Shown here: piece by piece, positions 40,938 to 53,373 of the stretch
Position numbering within the stretch: the first letter of the stretch is position 1
Layout of the letters: the number at the start of each line of letters is the position of its first letter
NCBI GenBank assembly: GCA_034440615.1
Contig: JAOTOM010005154.1
Coordinates: forward strand, 840,001-904,000
DNA length: 64,000 nucleotides
Direction of reading: 5' to 3'
From: Ashinkailepas kermadecensis
Taxonomy: Eukaryota > Arthropoda > Thecostraca > Neolepadidae
Program-made: the position numbers and the translations under genes
The notes under the pieces: model-generated
What the model was told of the DNA's origin: nothing
Seen by the model: only the letters and a program-made list of their open reading frames with translations
Databases searched by the model: none

Positions 40938-42657
40938 GTTCAATCAATCAATCAATCCTTGTATTGGTACCAAGAGATACTCAGTATCAAATGTCAAAAA
41001 CGCTTTAAAAAAAGGGGTGGGACAGGAGGCTACTAAAACATTAAAAACACATGCATACAATACTCAAACATTCCCACGTACAGCTCTTTTCAGCGCCTCC
41101 TTCAGCTTAAACTTAAAAGCCAGTCGCATATTCTCGGCCCTAACTTCCTCGGGGAGACTGTTCCAAAGAACTGCAGCACGGTACATGAAAGAGCGTTGCG
41201 CAAAAGAAGTTTTCAGGCGTGGGCGCTCTACTGAAAACGGTGTTGATCGCGTAGATCGAGAGCTGACGTCACTTCTCAATGTCACAAGATCACGCAGGGT
41301 TTCAGGTGCTCCCGAGTGATGCACTGCAAGATGAACCAGTGAGCAATCCCTAATGTCGACAAAGCGTTGTAAGCTAGGCCAGCCTAACCGCTCAATAACA
41401 TGCGATATATGACCATAGGAGGTCCTAGTTATGATCCTAGCCGCCCTCATTATGACTTTTTGGATTCGCACGCGCTCGGTGTCACATGCAGCAGACCAGA
41501 TTGAGCAACAGTACATTACATGGGGGAAAACCAGTGCAAGCACTAACTTCGACAGCGTTTCTTCAGTAAGAGAACGTACATGCTTGGCTAGAGGAAAGAT
41601 GATGCGGTTACATTTCTTAGCAATATCGCCAATTTGTTCACTCCATGTTAACGATTCGTCCATGGTCACACCCAGGTTTTTGATAGATGAGACACGTGAA
41701 ATATCCGATCCAAGAACGAGAGGCTGATGGTAGGCAGCCGCGCGATCATCTGGCGAGAACCAAAAATCACAAATTGCGTTTTAGATGGGTTGAGCTTGAG
41801 AAGATTTACACGGTACCACGAGCACATAGTTTCCAGGCACGATTCGAGACGGCGTTTGGCATACATTATGTCCTCCAATTTCGATGACAACATCGCCTGT
41901 GTGTCGTCAGCGTAAGCAACGACTTTAAAGACATCACCTATGTGTGAGAGAAGATCATTTGTGTACAACAAAAACAGAATTGGACCACACAAACTTCCTT
42001 GTGGAACACCACAGGATACGTTGCTACAAGTCTTCCAGGCCGAACTACCTGTCTGCGATTTGAAAGGTAAGATCTAAACCAAGAGCTGTCGATGCCGTAC
42101 CACTCTAATTTGGTCAAGAGTCGGCTATGAGACACGCAATCGAAGGCACTAGACAAATCTACTGATGCGAGCAGACAAACGCGGCGCCTTTCGATGCAAT
42201 TTGTGACATAAGCTACTACATCAGCAAGGGCAGTTTCAGTAGAGTGAAGTGGTCGATAGGCATGTTGCGAGTTGTTAAGAAGACAATTTCGGTGGAGATA
42301 CGCAGTGAGCTGGTTGACTACTATCTTCTCGCACAGTTTTGACACGTTACTCAAGATCGAGATGGGCCTATAACACTTGGGATCGTCAGGGCAGCCTTTC
42401 TTGAAGATTGGTACGATTTCAGCCAACTTCCACAGTTCCGGAAAAGTACATGACGATAAACTAAAGTTGATTATGTGCAAAATATGTACACACACCGAAG
42501 GAAACGACATATTGAGCAATTTCAGGGACACATTGTCGTTACCACGAGCACTGGTAGGATTTAAATCACGCAGGGCATGAGAGAGTTCGGGAAGAGTGGC
42601 GGGCTTCAGCTTGAATGCTGAGCTAACAGTTGGTTGGGTTATGCTTACTAGACACAC
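40938..42657 (-). mobile_element. CR1/L2-like LINE, reverse transcriptase to 3' tail
   Basis: The minus frames encode most of a reverse transcriptase. In order they are DLNPTSARGNDNVSLKLL, IVPIFKKG followed by CYRPISILSNVSKLCEKIV, the palm motif ASVDLSSAFDCVSHSRLL, then (next frame) GVPQGSLCGPILFLLYTNDL and the catalytic AYADDTQAM near 41905. The last frame (41064-41669) gives the C-terminal domain ending in RAAVLWNSLPEEVRAENMRL, with no RNase H. Frameshifts lie near 42050 and 41685. The 3' end is an ATTG-type tail, read as (AATC)n at 40938-40957 on the plus strand. Endonuclease and ORF1 are absent or unrecognisable upstream, so the copy is 5' truncated and inactive. The absence of RNase H and the short-repeat tail point to the CR1/L2 group; the exact clade is uncertain. 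Confidence 0.88.
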
Positions 42658-45600
42658 ACCCAGGGTGGATACGAAAGGGACACAATTAATGACGTTGGGG
42701 TACTAGGAGAAGATTAAAAGTAAGACATGATTCGAATGAAAAAATGCAGCAGCTTTCGAAAGCAATAATGCACAAACTAGAACATCGGACACAGTTGTGT
42801 TCTGCAGCACACATATCTGTGTTCTATTTCGTGCATATCTTGTGACCTCGATTTCAAAATTATTCTGCATTTTGCTGAACTAAGCATGCACCACAGTATA
42901 CCACCCATCATACAGCATTGTTAAGCACCTCTTACGTGGAATGTCTGCTCGGTTTTCTCCGCCTGCCGGATCTGATCAGCAGCATCAGGCTCCAGTAACG
43001 ATCCTTCGGATGATAGTGCAATCAGGTGGGAACTCTAAGCCCCCTGGATGTTAATAAGCCTGTCAGAATAGCCAAGTGCTGTTCATTATTTCATTATTCA
43101 CCTGAACTATTAATCGCTTCATTATTAATGCCGCAAAACAATTCCGGTTCACTGACGAATACCACGACAATATTTATCGGTTATGTATTCTTAGTAATAC
43201 TGGTGGTGTATTTTCACAACTTAACTCAGAGTTTAGAAAATTCAGCTGCCCGGATATTTGGACGGACGTTGACTTTCTGGATATGTGTCCGATGTATATC
43301 ATTATCAAGGGCGGCATCCTAGAATATATATATATCCATATATTTTGGGGTGGGGGGGGGGGGTGAGCGATACTTTGCTTCAGTTGTCCATGTTTAGAAC
43401 TCGGCTATCCTAGTCTGTGCCTATATCAGATTGTGGGGGACACTCGCCCCCTTCCTCTATCCATATCCTGGTTTTCGTGACTTCGCCTCTGAAGCCTCTG
43501 CAACCTCTGAAGCCTCTGAATAAAGCTTCTGAAGAAAATGCCTCCGAAGGAACTCAGGATGTGGGGGCACGTAATGCACCCTAATTACTTCGCGGCAGAT
43601 CAGAGCCTCTCCCGCCCCCGCAATATGGTAAAGTATCGCTACCATTGACTACTGCAAGCCCATTCAACCAGTGGTAAGTCCCGAGGAGCCATTGCTGCAG
43701 AATGTTGGTCTGCTATATTCACGCCGTATGTGGGCGTTGCATCTGGAAGCGGGATCTGTACTTAATAGCCAGGCGACCACCACTAGTTGTTGGTGGGTCT
43801 GGGAGGCGGTCCGCAAATGTAGAGTGAATTTGTCATGCGCTTTACTTTTCTTTGTGTTAACTGCCGGAAACCGGCGAGGGCTGCCAGCGCTGTGCGAGCT
43901 GCCAGTTGCCCGCGTGGCGGAGAGTGAGCGCCGCACTCTGTTATCGGACACGACACTAGTCGATAGGTGGTTTGGGCGTTACCATGTGAGCCGCACGATA
44001 GGTTTGTGTAGCCAGGTCAATAGAGGCGAACAATCTCCCGAACCATCTCTCTTCAATCGCAGCAGCCGTCAGGGTCTTGACCCCACCTTTGCTCTTGGAG
44101 CCAGGGTCGTATGCGATAGGGATGGATCCAAGAGGAAGGGGCGAGAAGAGAAGGGTCGACCGCTCCTTTCCCACTTGGGACCAGAAAGGTGTTCTCTGAT
44201 TCGAAGAGGCGCTCCTCCATGACGCCTCTGACTCGAAGAGGCGAGTGTACCCTCCTTGCATTTTTGAGCCGAAGGCGCCCCTCTGAATAGCAAAGGAGCC
44301 ACTCCAGGGACACTGGAGTGGACCTCCTTGAAATGTTCTGAGTGAGTGGCGCCCCTGTGAGGAAATGATGCCTCTCCAGACTCCTCCGAGCTCAGATAGA
44401 CGCCCTCTCAAAATCATACCCCGTTGGGGAAATCCTAGATCCGCCAGTGACACGTGGTGCCTTTTGGCCCCACCTTTGAATCCCACAGTCTGATTCATGA
44501 GTCATTTTCAGCCGGACTTCGGTCGCACTTGATCTTGTTCGAAAACGTAAGCGGAAGTAGTGCTTCGAAAGGCAAGCTCTTCTGAGGGCTTGTCTTTCGC
44601 TGTCCATGACATTTGGGGGACAACACAGCGGAGGAGGTGGAGCCAGCGTGTGAAATAAATGCCAAGGTTGGACTGGCTGAAAGTAATCAGAGCTATGCCC
44701 GACTTTCCCAACACGATCGTTTTCTACATGTTCTGCCATCTGTCTCTGCTGCTCAGCGGACATCGGCACATGTCTCTCTCCATTCGCGGTGGATCATTCG
44801 CGGTGGATCAAAAACACGCTGCCGAGTTGATCTAACAGTGGTTGTCATTGGGATCAATCGTGGCGCCGCCACAGTAAGGTGCACGTGAGGTGTCCACACC
44901 GTCTCCAGCCGGATATCACCATACCCTACCACACGGTGGGCAGTCGACATCTACAGCTCACACGCGTCCGGCGCAGAATTGTTGCCAGTCATTTATGGCA
45001 CCATAACCCCAAATCTAGCACGCATGTCGTGAAGAAAAACCCAGATGGAAGCGAAATTAACGAAAAGGAAAACGGCACACAGTTTGCTCTTGTATATTTG
45101 AGAAGTTCCTCTCGGTCACCAAGATCACATTTGCATGAGTGGTTGTCAGCGGAGTGTTTACATCCCCCAGTAGTAAGCCTTTGAAGCATGCGCAGACTCG
45201 TGAAGTTAACAGTCAATGCGCAATAGTGCGCAAATGCGATCCAATCTTTCTAGATTTATGGTAAACCGTCCATTGCCCTACACCAAATTTTGCCTAATTC
45301 TTTTATAGGTGCTGATTATAATGATGATCCCTATGCAAGTTTTTGTATCACGCATAGTTTTATAGTTGTTGTTATTTACCCCTGTCATACCGCATGCCAT
45401 TATGATTTCCCCCGTCTTCATCTCCGTTAACGATAACGGAATCAATTAAAATTTTATACGCCGGAGATAGATGGTGTCAGCCTGAAAGAGTTTATATAAT
45501 GAAACAACGATCAGCGCTTTCTATCTTGATTTGGAATCGGGAACAGGACGATAATATGTCGATGATTGACCCAATATATTTAAACCAGCACGCATCCGTA

Positions 45601-46000
45601 AAACGTTATGCATTTTTTTTATCTCACGAACATTCCATTTTCGGCCGGGTGGATTTGATACGCTACCACCTAACTGGAATGAATCGTGATAAACATCCGA
45701 CAGAATGGGACGGCCTTTTCCCGTATCTGGCACGTCACATAGGTCCGTCCAGACGGAGTTGACGTGAACTGACATGATGCAAAATACGCCGCGATATATC
45801 ACGCAATTGGCTTAATTCTTCAAGGTGAAATAACGCAATGCACCGGTCAGTGCCATGTTGGGAGTAACCGGTTCGTCCACGGACCACAATATTACACCGA
45901 AACGTGTCGAATACGCAATGAACGCAAAACGACCCGAACGGTGGCCTAGGTCCTGACACCTCCAGACATCTGAGCACACCAGTTGCAGACGGCGACTCAC
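42658..46000. other. Long intron-like stretch, no gene supported
   Basis: A G tract lies at about 43350-43363. Minus frames at 43956-44498 stay open in three phases with no known motif; this part repeats phrases such as GAAGAGGCG and GGAGTGG and may be an unidentified repeat. Confidence 0.4.
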
Positions 46001-46170
46001 CTCTGTGTTCTCGTCCTTTTTCTCCGTGGTGTCGACGGTCGTATCAGTGCTGATCATGGGACCGGAGTCCTCGACAATTTTGCCGTCCTCGAGCAGCAAC
46101 TGCCGCTGCACACGCGTCTCGATGTTTTTGGTGGTGGTGACCTCCACACGGCGGCGTGTCACCCACTCAT
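46001..46170 (-). CDS. Coding exon, 170 bp, unrecognised charged protein (exon B)
   Basis: The exon runs from acceptor GGGTTGCAG (AG at 46172-46171) to a consensus donor (GAG then GTGAGT, GT at 46000-45999). It begins with two bases that complete a codon (G from exon A plus AT gives Asp) and ends in phase 0. The peptide EWVTRRRVEVTTTKNIETRV continues with QRQLLLEDGKIVEDSGP and a Thr/Asp/Glu-rich end. It is hydrophilic, has no visible signal or membrane segment, and looks like a conserved block rather than random sequence. Its style matches exons C and D. The minus frame closes 60 codons after the donor. A 20-bp minisatellite runs right up to the acceptor, whose pyrimidine tract lies inside repeat sequence. 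The family is not recognised. Confidence 0.78.
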
Positions 46171-46172
46171 CT

Positions 46173-46540
46173 GCAACCCGTCACAAGCTGTCACAAGCTG
46201 TTGCAACCCGTCACAGGATGTTACAACCCGTCACAAGATGTTACAACCCGTCACAATATGTTACAACCCGTCACAAGCTGTCACAACCAGTCACAAGTTG
46301 TCACAACCCGTTATAAGCTGTCACAACCCGTCACAAGCTGTCACAACCAGTCACAAATTGTCACAACCCATCACAAGGTGCCACAACCCATTCCAAGCTG
46401 TCACCACCCGCCACAAGCTGCTACAAGCCGTCACAAACTATCACAACCCTTCACAAGCAATCACAACCCGTTATAAGCTGTCACAACCCGTCACAAGCTG
46501 TCACAACCAGCCATAAGCTGTCACACACTCCACAGAACAT
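46173..46540. repeat. 20-bp tandem repeat, about 18 copies
   Basis: Units of CACAACCCGTCACAAGCTGT with single-base variants. Diverged CACAG phrases continue to about 46780. The leftmost unit contains the exon B acceptor. Confidence 0.93.
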
Positions 46541-47915
46541 GGCGGGCCCTGAAACATCGTCAGAAACTACCCCAGAATGCCACAGTCATTAAATGTCACA
46601 GGGTGTCATAGTCTGTCACAGAAAACCATGAACTGTGGCAAAGTATCATACAATATTATATCGTGTCCGAAAGTATCACATAGTGTCATAACCCTTCACC
46701 TGGTGTCATAAACTGTCGCAGACGGTCACAGAGAGCAACAGACGATAGCGCACCGTCACGTGTTATCACAGACTTGCATGTTGCCAATGGTAATGCATGC
46801 TGCCATAGGTGACAGGCAATGAATGCCATGGAAATGTCAAGCAGCAATTCACCGTGGAGGGATGCACGCAATAAATTAGCGGAACGTGGTGAAATGATAA
46901 CATTACTCTAACTTGCCTTGCTTTAGAAGAAGAAACGTGAGGACCACAACATTCCCACAATATCCATAATGCCCCATAGTATCCATGGTATCCACATAAT
47001 ATCCATAATACCCCATCATATCCATAATATCCCCACATCGGATTGCTCTGTTCTATCTTGAAGCTCCTGCGTCACAAAAATAAGTCCACACTCCACAGAC
47101 GAGCAAAGTCTCAGAGCCAGACCACCACAAAACATAGTTACTCAACGAACGTTCCTAGGCAGCTTCAGGAGTGAACACTGAGAGAGTGCGGAGATCACGT
47201 GTCTGGTTTGGCTGTTGATTACATCTGGCTCAGAAAGCGTTAGCTCTTCTTCATCAGTCGCTTAATAGAAGCTGAAACACACAATTTACGGTAGACACAA
47301 AATACTGTTCTACTCAGCATACATAAGACAAGGCTATATACTGTAGAGTACGTAAGTCACTGACGCTCTTTCTTCTTTTTCTTCGACCTGTTGCTTCGTG
47401 GTAATTTATTGTCGCTGAGTGATAATCTCCGGTCACTCGTGTTTGCTTTCCATGTTAGGCCTGTTGGTGTGTGCCCAGTGTTCGACTGTTCAGCGTTGTT
47501 TGCACTGTCACAGCATGTGTGTAGGCTTAGACGTGCGTGTCTAGGCCGTAGTCAAAAGAAACTAATTTGGAATGTAGCGTAGACTTCAAAGGTAAGGCTG
47601 ATTAATGCACTCGACAATGGTTAGTCAAACGTGCCAAAGGAAAGTTGTATTTGGTCATGTTGGTACTGATGGTCATGATGATCATGCTGTGGTGCCATTC
47701 TAGTAAACTGAACCCACGTCTCGATCTGCAAATAGACGAAAAAGACAAGAGCATCGACGCAATTACATTGTTCCTTTCACGAATTGAGACACTTCTTAGC
47801 GACGTCCGAGCTGTTTTGTTGTTGCCGACATGTGGTACGGTTACAGCAGCGACCATCGGGTTGCAAGTCTAGTACAGGACCAACGAACTCCTCACCTTCA
47901 GGTCGACTCACTTAC
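46541..47915. other. Intron between exons A and B
   Basis: A short ATCCATAATATCCCC repeat lies at 46960-47035. No gene is seen. Confidence 0.45.
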
Positions 47916-47943
47916 CTTCACTGATTTTCTCCACCATGTCTCC
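47916..47943 (-). CDS. 28-bp micro-exon (exon A)
   Basis: On the minus strand CTTGTGTTGCAG (AG at 47945-47944) is followed by 28 bases and then GTAAGTGAG (GT at 47915-47914), both strong sites. Read in the phase required by exon B it gives GDMVEKISE plus one base that joins exon B's AT to make Asp. The fit of both splice sites and the reading phase is the evidence; the exon is too short for any homology judgement. Upstream coding exons of the gene would lie at higher coordinates and were not found. Confidence 0.6.
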
Positions 47944-48156
47944 CTGCAACACAAGGGAGAATAAATTACATGGTGGGCATTGCTCCATGCATGGATGCCA
48001 AGGGTATATGCGAAGAGAAACCTAACTTGTGGTAACAGAAGGCTAAGAATGCAACTATTATTTTACTAGTTCATTTAGCTGTTAATACTTCCTCATGGTT
48101 GGTATTCGGTCCACGTCTATGCATGTCTGCACACAAAAATCTAGCATTATATAAAT

Positions 48157-48161
<5 letters not shown>

Positions 48162-48209
<48 letters not shown>
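48162..48209. repeat. (TA)n at the 3' end of a LINE
   Basis: About 48 bp of pure (TA)n, directly following the LINE 3' UTR in minus-strand order. Confidence 0.97.
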
Positions 48210-48212
<3 letters not shown>

Positions 48213-48284
48213 TAAGCTGTGTTGGGTTGGGCACTTCGGCCTCCTCAGGCCATTTCGTGCCATAATGAGAAAATGTATATTGTG

Positions 48285-51200
48285 TTATGCTAAATAATTA
48301 AGTTTATAATTCTTGGAACAGGTTTGTCGAATGCTCTGTTGTATTGATGATTTAATGCCTTCAAAATGTGGTGGAATTTCTGTGATGTTTTGGAGGTGTA
48401 ATGATGCTTTGGCTAATTTGTCGGCTTCTTCGTTTCCTGGGATGCCGCAGTGGCTGGGGACCTACAGGAAATGGACCTTCACGCCCATCAGATAAAGTAT
48501 TTCAAGGGCATCGTAAATGGAGATATGGCAATGGTGCGAAAAAGAAAGTGAAGAAAGTGATTGAAGAACAGATTTGGAGTCGGAACAAACAACAACACTG
48601 CGCATGGGGTGACAAATTGAACGGTTGCGGACATAACGAAGAGCAATGAGAAAGGCGTGCAATTCTGCGATGAAAATGGAGGTTCCGTTTGGCAAGCGAT
48701 GCTGTTTTTTGTGTGTATCCGAAACAATGGCATTTCCAGTGCGGTTGGCGTCTTTTGATCCGTCGGTAAAAGCAAAAGGGACATGACGATAACGAGAACG
48801 AAATTGGTGAAATTTTTGTTTTGCATATTCTGGACAAAGTTGTGATTTTGGGGTGGTGGTCAGATAAAAAATGTGTCGTTCGGCCATCTGCCACGGTGGT
48901 GTAGTTGGTGGAGAAAGAGAAGTAATGCGTGGAATAGTGAAATGACGTTGTTCAGAAAATGTTTTGACTTGAGAAGCTATAGTGAGACCAGTTCGTTTTT
49001 CTGCTTGACCTAAATAATTATGATGTAAATTTTGGAGAATTTGTAATGAAGCGTGTGTGGGGTGGTTTGCGTGAAATTGAATTTTGGAGGCGTACCTAAG
49101 TGTTTGCTGCATTCGACGGAGAGCTAGTGGAGGGATTCCCGATTCGGCTTCTAAAGAAATGATGGGTGAAGTAGTCATTGCACCGAGTGCAATACGGACA
49201 AATTTATTTTGAATGGTGTCTAAAATGTGCAAGGAAGATGTGCTAGCACCGGTATATACTACGGATCCATATTCAATTATGGGTAGAACTAAATATTTGT
49301 AAAGTAGTAGAAGTGTATGACGGTCGGCTCCAAGTGATGAAGAAGTGATGCATCGAAATAAATTCAGTCGGTGAAAACATATGTTCTGGATGTGTTTGAT
49401 GTGTTTATGCATTGAAAGCCGACGGTCAAAAATAATACCAAGAAATTTAAACGAATTTACAAAAGGTATATCATTGCTTCCGAGGTGAAGCGGTGTGTCT
49501 GGGTTTGGGCAGGGTGTTGATTTACTAAATATCAGTGTTGCAGATTTTGGGGCCGAAAAGATGAAACCATACTTCAGGGACCATTCGTGTATTATGTCCA
49601 GTGTGTTTTGTAAGCGAATTAAACAATGTTGGTTGGTTATTGGGGTTTAGGGGCGCATCGACTTCGTCGGTCATGCAGTGCCCATAATTAAACAATGCTC
49701 ATACTTTTTCCCGGAGCACCAAATTGCGCTGTCGTCTGCAAATAGTGAATATGATGTATTGGTAGGCATGTCATCGAAAAGATCATAAATGATAATGTTA
49801 AATAATACTGGTGAAAGACAACTTCCCTGTGGTAGGCCGTTCTGGAGACAATGTGGATCGGAAATGGCTGACCAGCACCGTATGTGGAATCGACGAGAAC
49901 CAGATAAAAACCTACTAAATAATGTGCTAAATGTTCTTTTATACCGAGTTGTTGAATTTTGAAAAGTATTGCTGGTTTGAACACCATATCGTACGTTTTG
50001 CTTATGTCTAAAAATACTGCGATAGTGTGTTCATGTTTTTTATAGCCTTGACGGATGTCAGTCTCTAACCGAATAAGATGATCTATGGTGCTGCGTCCTC
50101 GTCGAAAACCACATTGAAAGGGATATAGAAGGGAATTTTTGTCCAGGTGCCAGGTCAGTCTTTTTATAACTATGCGTTCAAAAAGTTTTCCTAAACAACT
50201 GGTGAGTGCAATGGGTCGAAAATTAGTGGGGTTACTATGGTCCTTGCCTAGGTTTTGGGATGGGTATAATGAAAGATTCTTTCCAAGTTTCGGGGAAGGT
50301 ATGAGTTGTCCATAGTGTATTAAATGTGTGCAAAATGCAATGTTTGGTGTGATCCGGTAAATGTCTGAAAAAAGAATAGTGTAAGCTGTCGAGTCCTACT
50401 GAAGTATTGCCGGCGGAGGAAATGGCTGTCTCAAGTTCTGAAATTTTGAAAAGGAGTATTATATATTTCTGAGTTGTCAGAATCAAATTGTGCGAGATCG
50501 AGGTAAAAAGTGTGTTGTGCATTTTCTATGAAACCCGTTCTGTAGTTTTCGTCGGAGCTATGGTGGGCAATGGTATCTGCTATGGTGTTTACTATTGCTT
50601 GCGGTTCGGTAATGGTGATGTTGTGAAGTTTGAGGGCCGGTAGTGATCTAAATGGGGATCTTCCTCTCAAACGGCGGATTAATCCCCATATTTGGCTTAA
50701 AGGTGTTTGAAATGTAAGTTGCTGTAAATATAAAGACCATGAACGGCGCCTAGCTTCACGAATGATGCGGAGGGTCCTCGCACGTTCATGGTTCCGGTTG
50801 ATTAAATTTTGCTGGTTGGGGTGACGTAAATATTTTATAAATGCTCTTTTTCTTACCGCGATGGCACGTGAAATTTCGGGACACCACCAAGGTACTGGCG
50901 TTCGTTTTGTAAAAGGTTTTGTGAGTGGAATTGTAGTAGATGCTGCTTCGATAAGTGTACTTGTAATTAAGTTGACGTTTTCGACGGGAGAAATGTTGGG
51001 GTTGTATTGAATATGTGAAAGTTCCTGAAATGTTGTCCAATCGGCCTTCGAAATTTTCCAGCGGGGGATGAAACTGGGTGTGGTATCGGTCGCAGTTGAA
51101 AATGTGGGTGTTAATTTGATGGGGTAGTGGTCGCTGTCATGAATGTCGGTATCAATGGTCCAGTCAAAATCGTTGGCCAGGGTCGGAGAGCATATTAATA

Positions 51201-51760
51201 AATCAATAGCTGTTTCTGTATTATGTCCAAGGTGAAAAAATGTTGGTTCTCCGGTGTTAAGTAGTATTAAATTATGTCGGTCTAAAATTTGTTCAATGAT
51301 ATGGCCTCGAGTGTCTCCATGTGTACGTGTTTGATCCCAGGCTGGACTATGTGCATTAAAGTCTCCGAGTAGTATGAAAGGGTTCTTGAAATGTGCTATA
51401 AGGTTTTCTAATTGTGTCAAAATATTTGTGTTGTCTGAGTGTGGTGGAATATAAATGGAACATACCTCTATATTCCTACCGTGGAAACGTAACGTACAAG
51501 CTACGGCTTGTAAAGGTGAATTAAGTGTAATTTGTGTATGTGTAAAATCATTGTTTATGTAAAGTGCTGTACCGCCACTTCGATGTGATCCACGGACCTC
51601 GTCGTGACGATACAGTGAATAATTGAAAAGATTGAAGTTGTATGTATCATTAGGCAAAAACCATGTTTCTTGGAGTGCTATGAGAACAGGTGCGAGAATA
51701 CTGAAAAAAAAACTTTCATTTCTGCCCATGTTGATATTAAGCTACGGCAATTCCATTGTA
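48285..51760 (-). pseudogene. LINE ORF2: endonuclease, reverse transcriptase, RNase H (disrupted)
   Basis: This protein would nick the target and copy element RNA. The endonuclease begins with LQWNCRSL near 51750. It then continues, after a shift in an A-run at about 51705, with LIALQETW, GGTALYI, LLGDFNAHSPAWD and SDHYPI (51729-50431). RT motifs are NFRPIALTSCLGKLFERIV, AVFLDISKTYD, GLPQGSCLSPVLFN and the catalytic FADD near 49740. Frameshifts lie near 50440, 50250 and 49900. A 57-bp SINE tail at 49629-49685 adds an in-frame TGA. RNase H (49412-48285) keeps FTDGSK, AELHAF, CSDSKS and EEADKLAK, but the tryptophan of the WVPSH motif is a TAG at 48462-48464. Confidence 0.9.
49629..49685 (-). 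mobile_element. 57-bp SINE-tail insertion inside LINE ORF2, 12-bp target-site duplication
   Basis: AATTAAACAATG at 49617-49628 and 49686-49697 flanks a 57-bp insert. On the minus strand this is GGGCAC, about 21 bases, GCGCCC, then CTAAACCCCAATA and an AACC tail. Without insert and one duplication copy, the RT frame runs uninterrupted from the FADD box into the RNase H frame. Confidence 0.92.
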
Positions 51761-51917
51761 AAAATGTAGACATCGGGAAAAGAAGTGTTAATGTTTGTCG
51801 GCACCTTTCGGTGCATGTCGGAGCCAGGAGTGCAGTTCAGGTGGGTATGCGTGTTGAGTGCGGACGGCGGCGATGGACCCGCTCGAGCCGTCCGGCCGAC
51901 CGGTGACCTTGGAAAGG

Positions 51918-53373
51918 TCACGGCGGCCGGTTACTGCCTCGGGGGATGCCCGCCGGCTTGGAGTTGAGTCGTGTCACGTGGGCGCCGGCCGGCGCTGGAC
52001 GCGCAGGGCTCGATCGGCGGCCCGCTGATGGGGAATGTGAATTTCCTCCCGCAGCCGAGTGACTGCGGGGCCTGTCACTCCTCCCTGGAGTGGTCCGCTT
52101 GTTGGGAGCCGGAGTGGTTTGTGTGTTGGGAGCCAGGGTGGTTTGTGTCGGTGTGGTCAGTGGTGTAAGTTTTTTTAGTGGAGCTAAACCGGGAATCATG
52201 TCAGTTTGAATCGAGGTAGAAGTAGTGTTGACGCGACGTGTGGGGGGGGGAGCAACGGTGGCTGCTTGGGCATAAGTTTTTGTTGACGGGGAGGTGGCTT
52301 CGACAGACCGCCGGGCCTGGGGGTATGACACCACGGTCGTGGCCTTGACAGCGCAGACCTCCTTCTCCTTGCGCCAAACTGGGCAGAGGGGTGATGTGGT
52401 CAGGTGATCGGATGTGTTGCAGTTGAGGCAGTGGGCAGGTTTGGAGCAGGTGGATTCGGGATGAGGTGGTTCGCCGCACTTGGGACAGCGGGCTGATTGG
52501 CGACAAGTCTTACTGCCATGGCCGAAGCGCTGGCAATTCAAACAGCGGAGAGGATTTGGAATAAATACGCGGACTTTGAATCGGATGTAGCCGGCGAGGA
52601 GGGTCTTGGGAAGAGTTGTAGAGTTGAAGGTAAGGACAAGGGGGCTTGTATCGCGTTTCTGACCGTCTTTAAATGAGGTAATGCGGTGGACGTGGGTCAC
52701 CCCCTCCGGCCTGTGCTCCGTCTGGATATCCTCTTCGGACATGAAGCGGAGCTCCGGCGCGAAGATGGTGCCCTTGGTGGAGTTGCGGTTGGAGTGGAGT
52801 GAAATGGTGACGGATTTACCACAAAATGTGGTGGTGCGGGGGAGGGCTTTGGTCTGGGCTCGGGTTTGGGTTTTAATGACGAGGATTCCGTTGGCAAGGG
52901 CTTCAATGTCAGGATTGGTTAAGGAGCAGATGGCGAGGAGTTGCTTGGTCGGCCAGAAAACGTTAATACGGCGGAAGGAAGCGGATTCCGACAGGCTTTA
53001 CCACGATGGTGAAGCCTGAAGATGAAGATAATACGAGCCTGTCGAGGTATGGTTCGATAGGTTCAGGTTGGGAGGAGGTGGTCTGGTTCGAGCGTGGGTC
53101 AGCGGCGTGGAGAGTGATGATCTGGTCTGGATTGCGAGGCGAGGTCGTGGTCTTGGGACGAGTAGGGGTAGGCGAGGCGCAAAGGGCTTCCATGGCGTCA
53201 TCGAGGGGAATAGTTCGGCGCGAGTCATCAACGTTTGTATCAATCGAGGGAGCATCAGGGGCCAGGTCTGTGTTCGTGCGATGGTCGTCGGGTGTGGTCA
53301 GAGGAGGAAATTCCGGGTCTGAGTCCGTTGGCGAGCATGGGTCCGTGTCCTTTTTACGCTTTTTCCCCATCAC
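51918..53373 (-). pseudogene. LINE ORF1: gag-like protein with three CCHC zinc knuckles (one frameshift)
   Basis: The minus frame opens with MGKKRKKD and an acidic, proline/threonine-rich N-terminus (53373-52963). It shifts frame near 52990 and continues with RRINVFWPTKQLLAICSLTN and NPDIEALANGILVIKTQTRA, then an RRM-like region. Three knuckles follow: CLNCQRFGHGSKTC, CPKCGEPPHPESTC and CLNCNTSDHLTTSPLC. The C-terminus is Thr/Pro/Ser-rich. Proteins of this kind bind the element RNA and accompany ORF2 to the target. It overlaps nothing else; ORF2 starts about 160 bp downstream. Confidence 0.88.

Noticed and set aside
47230..47275. Possible second hammerhead (CTGATGA on the minus strand)
   Set aside because: No stem II followed by GAAA at the right spacing on the same strand.
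48230..48261. Hammerhead ribozyme in the LINE 3' UTR
   Set aside because: CTGAGGA is followed by GGCC and GAAG with no room for a stem II; described only as a hairpin.
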